A stretch of 64,000 bases of DNA, from positions 2,108,001 to 2,172,000 of the forward strand of contig OZ345358.1 of the NCBI GenBank assembly GCA_977006965.1, written 5' to 3'. Positions 35,801-46,240 of this stretch are shown here, in pieces; position 1 is the stretch's first letter; each line of letters begins with the position of its first letter. The notes beneath the pieces are model-generated. The model did not search any database. It worked only from the letters and a program-made list of their open reading frames with translations, and was not told the origin of the DNA. This stretch comes from Phymatolithon calcareum. Taxonomy: Eukaryota > Rhodophyta > Florideophyceae > Hapalidiales. Made by a program: the position numbers and the translations under genes.

Positions 35801-36522
35801 AGAACGAACGATGGCTCTTAGACTTCATTGTTCGGAAATTGCACCTGTCGACAATCCGCATTAAAGAATGAAAGAGATAAGGGGTGTTGAATATCACAAC
35901 GGCAAAAAGCAATGGTGATGACTCCGTATCTCCCATTGACTCTGGCAGATAATGCAGGTAAACATTGTCTACAGTTTATGGTACCGCACGGTAAGTACGT
36001 GACTAATGAATGAGTTCTTTTCAAATTTATTTCATGTAATCCCGTGCCCGATGAACCATTGCATGAGGAAGAGGACGTCTTCCGGTCGATGCAAGGGAGC
36101 CATACCCAACGGTAGAGTACTGCTGTCGGCAAAATATCAATGTGCTCGCCCATGACAGCCCACACCAAGCTCCTAATGGAGGCTGGCTGTATTTTGTAGC
36201 GACCAAAAATCACCGAGTAGCCCATGAGTCACAAAAAAGTGGCACATGAAAATTGCCGAGAGTTTCGACCGGTTCTTATCAAACGCCCTCAACGAGTTGA
36301 TTCAAGATATGCCGTCACAGTGTCGTTTCACATGATTGTACTTTTCAAATTTCCAGCAGGACGGTAATCTAAAAATACAATGCTGCTGGATGGCCTAAAT
36401 TTAACATCTGGTCTGTAGCTTTATTTTTAATCTGTTCCGATGTGTCTGCTCGTCTAGTCTCGTCAATGCCTACAGTAGTTCGAATCAAGTGGCAAAATTT
36501 ATTAATAATTATTTTTTAAAAT
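35801..36522. other. No recognisable gene
   Basis: Short frames on both strands without motifs. The sequence lies between the LINE remnant and the palindromes at 36523. Confidence 0.35.
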
Positions 36523-36585
36523 ACTCCCAAAACTTTAAAAAGTTTTGGGAGTTTGAAGTAAAACTTCAGATCTGAAGTTTTACTT
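36523..36585. repeat. Two adjacent palindromes
   Basis: The first has 13-base arms ACTCCCAAAACTT (36523-36535) and AAGTTTTGGGAGT (36540-36552). The second, at 36556-36585, is a perfect 30-bp palindrome whose half is AAGTAAAACTTCAGA. They lie immediately before the first CAF1 relic. They may be the end of an unidentified element or a cruciform-forming site. Confidence 0.7.
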
Positions 36586-36629
36586 TAATTTGTGAAAGTT
36601 TGCGAAAATCTCGAGGTTTTTGCAAACTT

Positions 36630-37335
36630 GACAAATAAGGTTCATTTTCACTATCGTTTGGCAAAGGCTCATCGACACGATCGTGTTTAAACTCGTGCAG
36701 CAACCGAAGCATATGTATTGCATTCCGGTGTCGTCGCTCGTCCCGTTGCAACTCGCGCGCCGGACTGTCAATATCAATCACTTTATTGCAACGGCAACCT
36801 GCACAAAATCCTTCAACTATGAAAGGCGCGTTCGAAGGACAACGGCGAACCTCGAGACGAAAGAACGATCTGAGCATTGAATTTTCCAATGATGCACTCG
36901 CAAGACTTCATCGGCCGGAACACGACTGAAGGCGTGACTTCGCGGAGCGCAAATAGGGACGTTGATGTACTCGCGTATTTCAACTTCTCATCGTATGTGC
37001 CATTGAACTGCACGAACGCTTGAAACGAATTTGTACAAAAAGGCTTTGCGTTTGCCGCGTTCTTATCGCATTGTGAATGCAAGTTTGTCTTCCTCTATTT
37101 GTAATACCTCAATTATCTCCCACATCGTTTGGAAACCTTCATGGCGCACTGATCGAATCCGGTGAATCGTCGACTGTGGGCTTTGCTGTCAATGCCTCAG
37201 GCGGCTACCGATTCCCTGCGCAAGTTGCACCTGTGCGGATAAGAATCTTGTGCAGATTGGTGAAATCACGGGACAGGGGATTTTTTGAAGGCGGTCAGAC
37301 AGTGCAAATATGAGAACATGGCCACTTAGCCATGA
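36630..37335 (+). pseudogene. CAF1 pseudogene 1
   Basis: At 36725-36825 the sequence reads SGVVARPVATRAPDCQYQ, then SLYCNGNLHKILQL, matching CAF1 GVVARPIASRSLDFQYQ and TLRCNVDLLKIIQL, before a stop. Downstream the nucleotides keep following CAF1 in order with indels: the segment after GACTTCGCGGAGC (compare GACTTTGCGGAGC in CAF1), the TTCATGG/CTCCATGG part of the HGG loop region near 37140, and ACCGATTCCCTGCGCAAGTTGCAC near 37207 (CAF1: TCCGACTCCCTCCTTACGTTGCAC). Many stops and shifts are present. It covers most of the gene, from before the DTE motif to the C-terminal part. Confidence 0.75.
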
Positions 37336-37589
37336 CCTCTTCACCCGCTGTGGAGGACGCCACACGCGTGCGCGTCCATTGCATCAACGTATTTGTTGTC
37401 TAATCATGCACAATCAATCAAGCCAAGTCACAAATTGAACTCGTCTGTAACTCTGTTGTACTTTGAAGTTGATGATCCCATTCTTCACATATGGTCGAAT
37501 AGGAACAAAGGGCATGTATCGCTCCACTGATCGTTGCTGAGAAAAGTAATTTTAACGATTCTCTCTCATTAATTCTGCGGTAAGGGGTG

Positions 37590-38260
37590 CCAACCATCCC
37601 TCACTGAAGAAGTTGAGACCCTCACATTTCGTTGTGCAGCGATGGACACAGAGGTCCCATGTGTTGGCGCTCATAAAAGATATACAGCCCACGTACCATG
37701 CCACTACGACATTCTGAAATTCAGCGACTGGGAACATTGATATCGAATGAGGACAGCAAATCTTCGAACGAATGTCCAACCTGACATTTTAATTTTACGT
37801 TCGACTTTGCGCAACACTCAACAGGCCTGCCGAACAAAAGAAGTCCATCGCGATGTGGATTCAGCACGTATGTACATCAGTATTCTTGCCGGTGACGAAC
37901 GTGCCATCCCCTTCGGCCTTGTGCTGCACGCAAGACCGAAGTTTCGTTCCTTGAAAAGTTGTGAGCATGCACCTATTTAGCCGAGTGACCACTCCAGTAC
38001 TGTAGTTTTAGAGCTGCTTGAAACTGGGGATCTCTGCATGAATTCTACAAACGAGTTTAATGTAACACAAAGTGAGGAAGGGTTTTGCAGTGTGAGCGTT
38101 ACGAAAGTTGCATCAAGATCGCTGCCATTTCCTTCTCACGGTGCATATCTCGTGCGGATGCTGTCCCCCGCCCGAAGGAAGTCACAGCAAAATTGGTGCC
38201 CGACATGCCGGCACAGGCAAGTTGGAATAGGCACGTCGTATGTGGAGCCAGTGTAATCAA
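37590..38260 (+). pseudogene. CAF1 pseudogene 2
   Basis: GCAGCGATGGACACAGAG at 37637-37654 matches the CAF1 AMDTE codons (GTAGCGATGGACACTGAA). CAF1-like words follow in gene order: TTTTAATTTTACGTTCGAC (CAF1 TTCAATTTTGCTTTCAA), GGCCTTGTGCTGCACGCAAG (CAF1 GGTCTCGTGCTGCACGAAAG), TTAGAGCTGCTTGAAACTG, GAGCGTTACGAAAGTTGCATC (CAF1 GAACGTTACGGGCAGATGCATC), and AGCAAAATTGGTG (CAF1 AGCAAAATGGGCA) near 38190. It is nearly full length, but its frame is destroyed and the GVVARP stretch is scrambled. Confidence 0.65.
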
Positions 38261-38269
38261 GTGATTCTA

Positions 38270-38790
38270 CCCGGGTGGCGCCATGATGACCTGCATGTAC
38301 TCTGCGCCGCTGAAACCCAAGGGGTTCAATGCGCACGTAGTGCAATGTCGAGAGGCAAACAAGTGAATGAGCGCACGGTTGGTTAACTCGGCAATTTATT
38401 TTGCAACTGTGCATGAGACTCACTCGGCCGGATGAACTATCGTATTAACTGCCGAGACTTGCCGGTGCGGTATTCTCGCTGTTGACGAAGGTGTTCCCTT
38501 GTCCGGATCGTGGTGCACGAAAAGAGTGGAAATCGTTCCATGGGAATTAATTGTACAAGCGCGCTGACGTCATCAGCGTCCTCGCCTGATGAGAGAACAC
38601 GTCATGTGATGACTTTTTGAAGCATATTTTGCAAAATCTTACTGTACCTCTTGCTGGAAATGGGATCCCGTATTTCAAAATGCATTGCGAAAGTGCATGT
38701 TCACGTTGTGTAAGTTACTTGGGATCGCGGAGACGGCTGAACAAGCGCAACTCCGGAATGAGCCGTCGGAGTGCAGAGGAAGTGATGTAG
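38270..38790 (+). pseudogene. CAF1 pseudogene 3
   Basis: The clearest part is 38385-38545: AACTCGGCAATTTATTTTGC resembles CAF1 AACCTGGCAATTCAATTTTGC, and GTCCGGATCGTGGTGCACGA with GTGGAAATCGTTCCATGGG resembles TCCGGTCTCGTGCTGCACGA with GTGAAATGGATTTCTTTCCATGG. After it, GATGACTTTTTGAAGCATAT fits the EREFFELLEL codons. The beginning is poorly preserved and its left limit is uncertain. Confidence 0.55.
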
Positions 38791-38794
38791 TGAC

Positions 38795-39070
38795 ACACTG
38801 ACGACGTCATGGTTACCCGCTCAGCTCAAATCAGCGTGGTTCTGGTCGCAGTTTTCTCCGCGGAAGAATGCTTGAATTCGGTTTGCTGCGCCACATGCTG
38901 AAGGATAACTGTGAGTTGCGGAAAAGAATGAATGAAAGTTTCAAAACTGTTGTTTTATTACTGTGTCGGTACTGCTTTAGCCAGTACATAGATACACGAG
39001 TGAGCGCAGATCTCAATAAGATCTGTGTTGACGAGCTTGCGCATATCACGCAATGGTCGTCGCCGTAGCG
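38795..39070 (+). pseudogene. CAF1 pseudogene 4 (partial)
   Basis: The frame at 38866-39068 (FGLLRHMLKD, RMNESFKTVVLLL, ADLNKICVDELAHITQ) can be laid along CAF1 FGYLLKVLTA, EREFFELLELYF and GGLNKVGEIFGC-YGQMHQ without gaps larger than a few residues. The bases before it fit the KWISFHGGYDF region. The N-terminal half is absent. The match is weaker than for copies 1 and 2. Confidence 0.45.
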
Positions 39071-39276
39071 GCTGCATTGATGTTAGAGTAAGCTGTGTTC
39101 GACAAGACTTGCACCCTCCCTCTGTTTCGAGGTACGGTGTGACCCGTCAAGCACACGAGTGCAGCGCGCAATTGTGCGGCAATACGGTGCTAAATGCGCC
39201 GAAGAGTAAGCCAAGAGGTCGGTCCTTGTGCCGGATTGCGGCGGGAGGAAAAAAATAAAATGCCAAAGGGGACCGT

Positions 39277-39813
39277 CTAGAGCGGCCAATAGTGGAGTCC
39301 ACCAAGCGCTAGAAACAAAACGGCGATGAAAAAGTATAGCGCGGGGTGGAAAGAGAGCGCGGCGAGCCAAGATTTGACGCGCACGTCGCGCGAATTGGCG
39401 GTGGCGGCGTCCAGAGTGGAGATGCGCGGCGAGGAAATGTCGACAATGACGTGATGCTGCGAGATTGAGGGGTAGGGAAGACAAAGATCTCGGCATTCGG
39501 AAAGCTGGTCGGCGGCTCGCAGACGCTTGAGGACGCGGCGCAGGGCGGTCGGGGTGCGGTAGAACACTGGTGGCGGGATGGCGATGGAAAGTTTAGGGCG
39601 CATGCGGCGCAACGCGGGAGTGGGATGCATTTTCGTGGGTGCGGGCTCCGGCGGAGAATGAGAGAATTCGGGTCGGATGCCGGTCGGGGAAAGTTGGTGC
39701 GTCTTAGGGGTCAGATGGTTGCCGGCAAGAAAGGGATGAAGATCGCGATGGAGCGGCGGGGCGCAGGAGGGGAGGTCCAAAAACACGCGGGTTGTGCACG
39801 GCGCAGCGGTCAT
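39277..39813 (-). CDS. Unrecognised protein with a C-terminal membrane anchor
   Basis: An ATG at 39813 opens 178 codons in a local GC-rich island, unlike the AT-richer flanks; such composition marks host exons in this window. The protein has a Pro/Thr/His-rich N-terminal third, a basic helical stretch (TALRRVLKRLRAADQLSECR) and a single hydrophobic segment at the end (ALYFFIAVLFLALGGLHYW) followed by two residues. That layout suggests a tail-anchored protein facing the cytosol. No family is recognised. An upstream exon is possible, since the minus-strand frame in another register (39704-40165) is also open. Confidence 0.55.
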   Translation of the reverse strand: MTAAPCTTRVFLDLPSCAPPLHRDLHPFLAGNHLTPKTHQLSPTGIRPEFSHSPPEPAPTKMHPTPALRRMRPKLSIAIPPPVFYRTPTALRRVLKRLRAADQLSECRDLCLPYPSISQHHVIVDISSPRISTLDAATANSRDVRVKSWLAALSFHPALYFFIAVLFLALGGLHYWPL

Positions 39814-40796
39814 GGTTAGGTTTTTGAGGTGCTGTGGGGCAGTGTTGAACGCGTTGCCGTGGGTTCCTTCCTTCCAAGCTTGGTGGCGCTACACTCTTCA
39901 GTTCAGTAAAGACAGTAAAGGTAGTTAGCAGGCGGGGTAGGTATATGAGGCGGGAGAATGGGAAAGTGTTATGGGGTAGAAAGTAGCCACGTTGAGCATG
40001 GATTTGGGCACGTGCCTTGCAGCGCCGTGGGCCCGACAACGTGTGTTGATGGCTGCCTTTTGGGCTCAACGGCCTTGACGAGCCCGTGGTCGGCGACTGC
40101 TGGTTCAGCGATGGCACCGGGTGCGTGTATGATTTGTGGCGCTGGAGAATCAACGGAGCGGCCAATGAGAAATGAACGTGTGAACTATGGCTGGTATATT
40201 TTTATGATTGTGAATTTATAGATGAGTCGTTTTCATGGCTGCATCAAAGATAGGACAGCGATATCATAAATAGCATGAATGTCTTTGATGTGATGTTTTT
40301 CTGCATAATCAGCCTTACGTTGGCAGTTTTTGATAATTCACATCATCATCATGATTAGTGTGATATTTATGGAAAATTTTCAAAAAACTGGAGGAACATT
40401 TTGGTGAAACTCTGCCAGCAAACGTTTCAAAATACGATTGTAGTTTGACGAAGAAAAATTTTGACTTTTCCTAAATCAGAAAATCAGCCGATTTTTTCAC
40501 TCGATTTCTGTCGGAGAAATCTGATGGTCCTATCACCGCGCTCTCGATATTCATTCGAAGAATTGATGTCCACTCGTATAACGCGAGAGCATCAACGTAG
40601 CAATGCCAACACGACAGTTGCTGTGATGGCATACGGGCTAATTTTTGTAAAAATGTTTTGAGAGAGACCCGACTTTTTAGTACTGTAGTGAACTGGCGAT
40701 GGTGGCGGCACAGTAGTTTCGCATATATTCCCAGTTTTGCTGCTGACAGACTCTAAACCAGTAAACATGAAGTGGCAGGCGACAGTATGCCCAAAA

Positions 40797-40834
40797 CAAC
40801 CCGGGATAGCTCAATTTTGAGCTATCTCGGGTTG
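40797..40834. repeat. Hairpin, 18-bp arms
   Basis: CAACCCGGGATAGCTCAA (40797-40814) and TTGAGCTATCTCGGGTTG (40817-40834) are inverted copies with one mismatch and a 2-base loop. No gene overlaps it. Confidence 0.8.
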
Positions 40835-41573
40835 AAACACAGTGTCGGCCGCGGGAGGGAGACAGTGATAGTGTCCAGTGGTTTACAGCTGCCGCATCGA
40901 CACCGAGATCAGTCAGATCTCGAGCGCATGTACGATACGGGAGAGTGCGGCGAGATTGAAAGTCACTTGCAACTCGATGTTTGAAACAAGACGACAATCA
41001 TGACCATGATGGTTGCTTCAATTAACTGGATTCCCACTCTTCGGCTATTTTAATACAGTAATGTTCTGTTTTATGATAGCTTACAATCGTGCCCTTTTGC
41101 CTGCATTCCGCATGAAGTAGCACGACATCTTGACAGTTCCCCGCTCGCTTATGCACACGTGGCAGTAGTTGCAACAAGGACGCGTGTAACGTACACCACG
41201 GCGCTTTACAGTAATTTCAATAGTGCACATATGATATGTCTTCTCGTGCAGCAAGACACGAGCTGACAGTAGTGCACACTCGTGCCTCCAAACTGCATTT
41301 CCACGAGAGTTTCAGCTGGTCTCGATGCTCGTGGGGAAGTCCACTCATCAATCGATCTTTTTCCTTTTTGAACGTTTCGACGCCGAACACAAGCATCAAT
41401 TCGTCAAGGGCACGCTGGCTTGCATTCCAAGCGCCCATGACGGCCACTTCATGCACTGCAATTGCACTGTTGATCCTCAATATCCCAGCAGATATTGCTG
41501 ATTCCTTATCAGAATCCTCCCTCTCGTCGTCGCGCGCTATTTTCGCTCTCGCTCCGACTCCCCTGCACTTGTG

Positions 41574-41705
41574 TCCTTCGTAACTATGTCCCATCCCCCA
41601 TGAAAGGCCCGCCTTCCAGTGCTCGCACCACGACCTGTGCACCACCCCGTCTCTCGAGCACTGGAAGGCGGGCCTTTCAGTGGGATGGGACATAGTTACG
41701 AAGGA
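41574..41705. repeat. Long hairpin: ~51-nt arms, 29-nt loop
   Basis: The left arm (41574-41625) starts TCCTTCGTAACTATGTCCCA and the right arm (41655-41705) ends TGGGACATAGTTACGAAGGA. They pair as two perfect helices of about 24-25 bp (the second around GAAAGGCCCGCCTTCCAGTG) separated by one small asymmetric internal loop. The size and near-perfect pairing fit a miniature transposon or a small-RNA precursor; the sequence alone cannot decide. A minus-strand ORF of doubtful reality runs across it. Confidence 0.85.
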
Positions 41706-44093
41706 TAGTCGGTGCCACCCGTCAGGCGGAGGGGCTCTTCTTGCGCCACGTCCGTCGTTGCCCCGTCCCACGTGAAGTATCGTTCTGCTTGCAACCGGAA
41801 CGCTGCCACTCTCGTTTACGATTTATTATCTCCGTCCTGGCACTGCCCGACCGACCGACACCGGTTTCTACGTCATCGGCCCACAATACCTCCTCAACGC
41901 GATCCAGCTCGCCATGCAAGTCGCGCGTGGCATGAATTACACCGGCGCCCGCAGTACCCACCCAAGTTCTGCCCGATATGCAGTGTATTCTGGACCCTTT
42001 AAAAGGCCCAGAATAGACTGCATGTGGGTGTTCGCCTGCACGCATATCTGCTCAAATTATCGCATTCAGTGGACACCAACGCCGGAGTGCAGCCTCCCTT
42101 CCACGTGCCCCCCTTTTCCCGCACATCCATTCATACAGGACCCAACGCACGCGGTGTAGGTCAAGGCCAACTATACCGCCAGTCCTTGCCACACAGATTG
42201 ATTATGAACTCGTGCAGCTTGAATACACCAATTCCCACTCCGCACTCTCAGGCTTTGCAAGTTGTACCACCGTACAGTATCGTCGGCTTGGCTCGCCCTA
42301 ATTCTCACTTCACCAAAACTCTGTCTACTGATTCTGCTTTCAGTACAACAACTGCACAGTACAGTACCATGCTACATGTTGTACACCTGCTAATACAGGA
42401 AAGAGAGCATGCCAAATTTATGTTGTGCGAGGAGAGTGTCGACTTCCAATCGTAAGACATCGATTCCTCACTCAGGTTACAACACACCCGCTCCGCCTTA
42501 GGTTATCATCGCCTGCACCTGCATCCTCCAGTTACTGACTTAATATTTTACCCCTTGCGGCTGCTTGCTGTATTTTATACGGCAGCAGTATAAATAGAAA
42601 CAATGCTTTCTCGCTTGCATTCAACGCACTTATTTCCAAACCATGGATTAATTAAGTCAGCTCAGCATCTGCTTGTGCCGTCACACTGCAGTAGGAGGGG
42701 CTACTAGACAATTGCGCACTGTATTGTACTGTAGTTTAATTCACTTCGTATTCATACTATACAGTACAATGGTGCAACAGTACTGCAAAATTCTCCAAGT
42801 CTCTCGGGCACGCTCACCCAAAGAATCAACTTCTGCAACAGCCCCCATCAGTTGCCAAGTGAACCTGCACATGCTGGTCTTCCGGACCACGAGTGCTCGA
42901 TCGCGTCAGTCAAGAATAGAAATGTTCGAACAAAATGTGGCTTTTCAGCATTCACAACATATTGATCGCATCGGCTTTTACCTTTGCATCACCATCACTA
43001 CGATAGATCTATATCCTGCTCATAGTATCATAGGAGACGCCTAAGGTTATGAATTTAATTCATTCACAATTCTTAGGGGTCCATTGACTAATCTGTATTC
43101 ATTTCCATGAGACAAAGAAGACACTGGGGAAGCAATTGGCGTTCATCGCCGACAGCACCCGACAGCCCTCACTCGGCTTGCCAGAGATCAGCGCTGAAAC
43201 TGCCTTGGATGCACCCTTCGAATAGAAAGCAATTTATTATACGCCAGGCTCTCCTGCTGTGTGTCAACTCACCACCGAAATCACTGTGGAGCGACAAAAC
43301 TGAAGGAGACTTGCCGTGCAATCAACTCACATAGAATAGAGAACACTTAGGTCGTTGAAGCGCTGCTACTCTATCCTCATTTTGAGTGAAATACACTAGT
43401 CACACTACTGCTTCATATGCGCAGATACCATTATGCTTTGCGGAGCTACAAGCGAGTTCTCAACCACTGAATTGGTGCAAAAGTATGCCCTCATTATTGA
43501 TTCAACATGCTTAAGCAAAACTGGAGGCGTGAATTCTTACACATTCATGCTCACTGATCTACTGGACCCACGGATCACCTTTCAAAAAAATTCAAACCGG
43601 TTATAAAATGCATGCTTCAAGGTATCAAGTGACCGCGCAAATCGCCGTGGAACCGCATTAGTGCCATTACAACTGTAGCTTTGCAGCATACGACTTAGAT
43701 ATTCTGATATGCGTATGTCTACAAGTCGGAGGTCGGAGAGATGCCTATTTTGCTATCTCTTCCATCATCTCGACGAATATGCGCACCGCAAACAGGCGCG
43801 ACAGCACCCTTGATGCCTGTTTTCGTGGCGCTCATTCGGCATCGTAGTGCATAGGTTTTCGATCTGAAATTCTAAATACAATAAGTACTGTTGTGCGCCA
43901 TAGGTGCCAAAACGCCGCAGTCGATCGACATAAAACAAAGCTTGCTGATAGCGTCCATGGAAAATTATCGATCTGTCGTGCGGCACTTCGCTGGATGAAC
44001 GATAAGATCAGATCGAACAATCGTCCAGGAACCAGAGGCCCTCATTCAGAATCAACGCTCCCAGTTGTTAACCTTGAAAAGGGCGCGTCGCAA

Positions 44094-44474
44094 TTAAGGA
44101 ATTGAGATAGAAAGTCGTTTGCGTGGCACGCTTTGCGATGACCACCAGGACTCTCTGTCCGTCAACGCATGCTCCAAATCCATGATCGGTTGACCAATCA
44201 ACGTCATTTCTTCTTGTGTGTCCACACTTGCACCATGATTTGCCGAAGAATATTCATCGAGAAAGAGCCCGACCAGAACAGCGTACTGTAGGATCAGTTG
44301 TTCCACTGTGTCCTGGTGGGCATATCTTGCACACTGATCCTCGTTGGCCTGTGGCGAAGGACTGGAAACTCGAGCAAAGCTGACTATTAGCTGATTGGGC
44401 ATCTCTCCTGCCCATCTGAGTGAAATAAGCAGATCATTCCAGAGCTTCGGGATAGTCATTGTTCTGTGTCGCAC
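44094..44474 (-). pseudogene. LINE ORF2 C-terminal trace
   Basis: A 126-codon frame contains a segment with QCARYAHQDTVEQLILQY. It resembles the terminal segment VCKMCPYGVKEAVKHLILHC of the LINE at 34.8-35.8 kb in spacing and position, preceded by a similar helical stretch (MPNQLIVSFARVSS). One of the Cys residues has been replaced. The frame would begin with a shifted RNase H part, which is not readable. No simple-repeat tail is obvious. Similarity is limited, so this could be a chance frame. Confidence 0.35.
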
Positions 44475-44579
44475 GAGCTCATAAACAGCCTCGTAGTTAT
44501 TGTTTTCCTTTTTACGACAATAAACTATACCTTCTGTACTCTAAAAATTAGTAACCTGACCTCCAATTCAATCGTTCAC

Positions 44580-45557
44580 TCAGAACACCCCGCCGATTAC
44601 CGCCACCGCCACTGGCGCACTTTGCCGCACGCGTTCTACATCCCGAACTGCTGTTGCGTTCCGCGGATACGGTACAGCTGGTGGTCCGGGATAGTACGGC
44701 ATTTTTCCCTTAGTCGGTTCCTGACCCGTGAGCAATGCGTAGGCCAAACCGGTGCTAACGACAAGGATGAGGGAGGCGACGACGAGCACTGGTGAATGGT
44801 CACGCATGAAGTCCGACATCTCATCAATAGCGCCTGTGCGAATGGCGGCACGGCGCTGATAATACGAATACAAGCCGTAAAGAATGAGCAAAAGCGCCAT
44901 AAACCAAGCAAATGCAACTACTGCGAAACGCCAGGGCGAGTCTTGCTGCTTGTCCAGCGCGATGAAGACGAATGTGCCGATGGCACCGATTTGCAGCCCT
45001 GTGCGGAACCATTTGAAAAATGTGCGCTCGGATGCCATGTCAATTTTGAGCATATCTTGAATCATCTTCCTTGCCTTCTTGGTCTTTTTGTCATCCTTGG
45101 CTGACGCTTCGGAGTTGTCGATTGTCCCGTATCCTTCGCCGCCCAACTCTAGTATGGTTTGCATTAACGCTGTTTGCTCGTCGTCGTCCTGGAAGACTTC
45201 CTCTTCCGGCTTCTTCTTCTTCATTTTCTTCTTATCCTTCTTCTTCTCCGGTTTTCGCTCCTTATTGTTGACAACGGTTTCCGAATCGACTGCATCCGTC
45301 GAGACGATATTCTGCAGTTCAGGAACATCTGTTCGCGCGATGGCTCCCGCAACAGCTCCCGCGACAGCTTGTGCGACTGCATTGGTGGCACCGATCTCCA
45401 CGCCTGTTTCTGGAGCCGCTGACATATCAGACTGCTCTTCGATGGGGGCGATGGTGGTCGGATCCTCGGTATCGACCTGAACTATCGACTCCCCTGTCTG
45501 CAAGTCTGTCGGCTCGTCGGTGGACACGGCCGCTTCATCCGCCGCTCCGCTTGACAT
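44580..45557 (-). CDS. DUF202/VTC1-like three-helix membrane protein
   Basis: The ATG at 45557 (MSSGAADEAA) gives 325 residues; a TTG three codons upstream is not needed. The N-terminal ~175 residues are acidic and disordered with an Ala-rich patch and a Lys run at ~100-116 (EKKKDKKKMKKKKPEEE). The C-terminal domain starts KIDMASERTFFKWFRTGLQI, the DUF202 hallmark of vacuolar transporter chaperone membrane subunits, and has three membrane helices at ~187-202, 211-232 and 255-276. VTC1-type proteins anchor the polyphosphate polymerase complex in acidocalcisome or vacuole membranes. This protein has neither an SPX nor a catalytic VTC domain, so an accessory role is the best inference. No intron is seen. 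Confidence 0.75.
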   Translation of the reverse strand: MSSGAADEAAVSTDEPTDLQTGESIVQVDTEDPTTIAPIEEQSDMSAAPETGVEIGATNAVAQAVAGAVAGAIARTDVPELQNIVSTDAVDSETVVNNKERKPEKKKDKKKMKKKKPEEEVFQDDDEQTALMQTILELGGEGYGTIDNSEASAKDDKKTKKARKMIQDMLKIDMASERTFFKWFRTGLQIGAIGTFVFIALDKQQDSPWRFAVVAFAWFMALLLILYGLYSYYQRRAAIRTGAIDEMSDFMRDHSPVLVVASLILVVSTGLAYALLTGQEPTKGKMPYYPGPPAVPYPRNATAVRDVERVRQSAPVAVAVIGGVF

Positions 45558-46240
45558 TTCGCGCAAGTCACCCCTTTGATGAAAAAGGTTGTTTGAGATG
45601 CGAACGATGAAAGCAGAGGGGCGGGACGGGAGACCGTCGACTGCAATTTTGCAATAGCGGGCAAATGATCGTGGCGAAGTGGAATGAGGTGATCATGGTT
45701 ACGTGCAAGGAAAAATATTAATTACAATTATTACTCTGGTATCGTGCTGGTCATTCACACTAACATCCAATCATTGAGTATGGCATACTGTATATATGAG
45801 CACAATGTGCAGTCATTGATCTCGGTGCATGATTTGCATGCAAATCAGCGAGATCAATGTTACATCATGATGCAATCTTGATCCAATTGGCTTGACTATT
45901 GACGTAAACTTTTCTGATGTGAGCCGCGATTGTACCGGCCGTTGACAACGCAATCACGACAATATTTTTTAGGGACTGTTGGAGCGCACGCACAATCCCT
46001 GGCGCCACGTTCGGCCAGAGAACCGATTAGCATAAATTGGATTGAAATCGACACACCCCAAAGCGAAAATTCAAAGATTTTCGGCACAGCGTAGAACACT
46101 GCGTGCTGTTGCTGTACACAGCGAACAGAGGTACAGTAGAATTGATCCATTATCTGCAGATCCGAAAAAGCAAGCGTTATCTTAGAGCGTCGTACTCACC
46201 GAAATTATGCACCCGTCGTCTCCACACCTGCTATCGTCCG
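45558..46240. other. Upstream region of the DUF202 gene, with a palindrome
   Basis: No coding frame of note. It should contain the promoter of the minus-strand DUF202 gene. A long imperfect palindrome is listed separately at 45814-45859. Confidence 0.4.
45814..45859. repeat. Imperfect palindrome, 46 bp
   Basis: Outer arms CATTGATCTCG (45814-45824) and CGAGATCAATG (45849-45859) enclose an inner palindrome TGATTTGCATGCAAATCA. The inner core contains an ATTTGCAT octamer in both orientations. It lies about 260 bp upstream of the DUF202 start, where regulatory DNA is expected. Confidence 0.75.

Larger units (their letters stand above)
39814..44093. other. Long gene-poor stretch with hairpins
   Basis: Apart from the hairpins listed separately, there are only short or doubtful frames. 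The best is 41217-41693 (-), 158 codons from an ATG that lies inside the large hairpin; its second half (AISAGILRINSAIAVHEVAV, FGVETFKKEKDRLMSGLP) has protein-like composition but no known family. No recognisable transposase or host gene was found. Confidence 0.3.

Noticed and set aside
36523-36552. GC-arm stem with flanking T/A as a bacterial-type terminator
   Set aside because: The context is eukaryotic and no gene ends there.
41217-41771. 184-codon minus-strand gene
   Set aside because: The full frame needs a GTG start, and its first ATG lies inside a long hairpin; composition alone is not enough.
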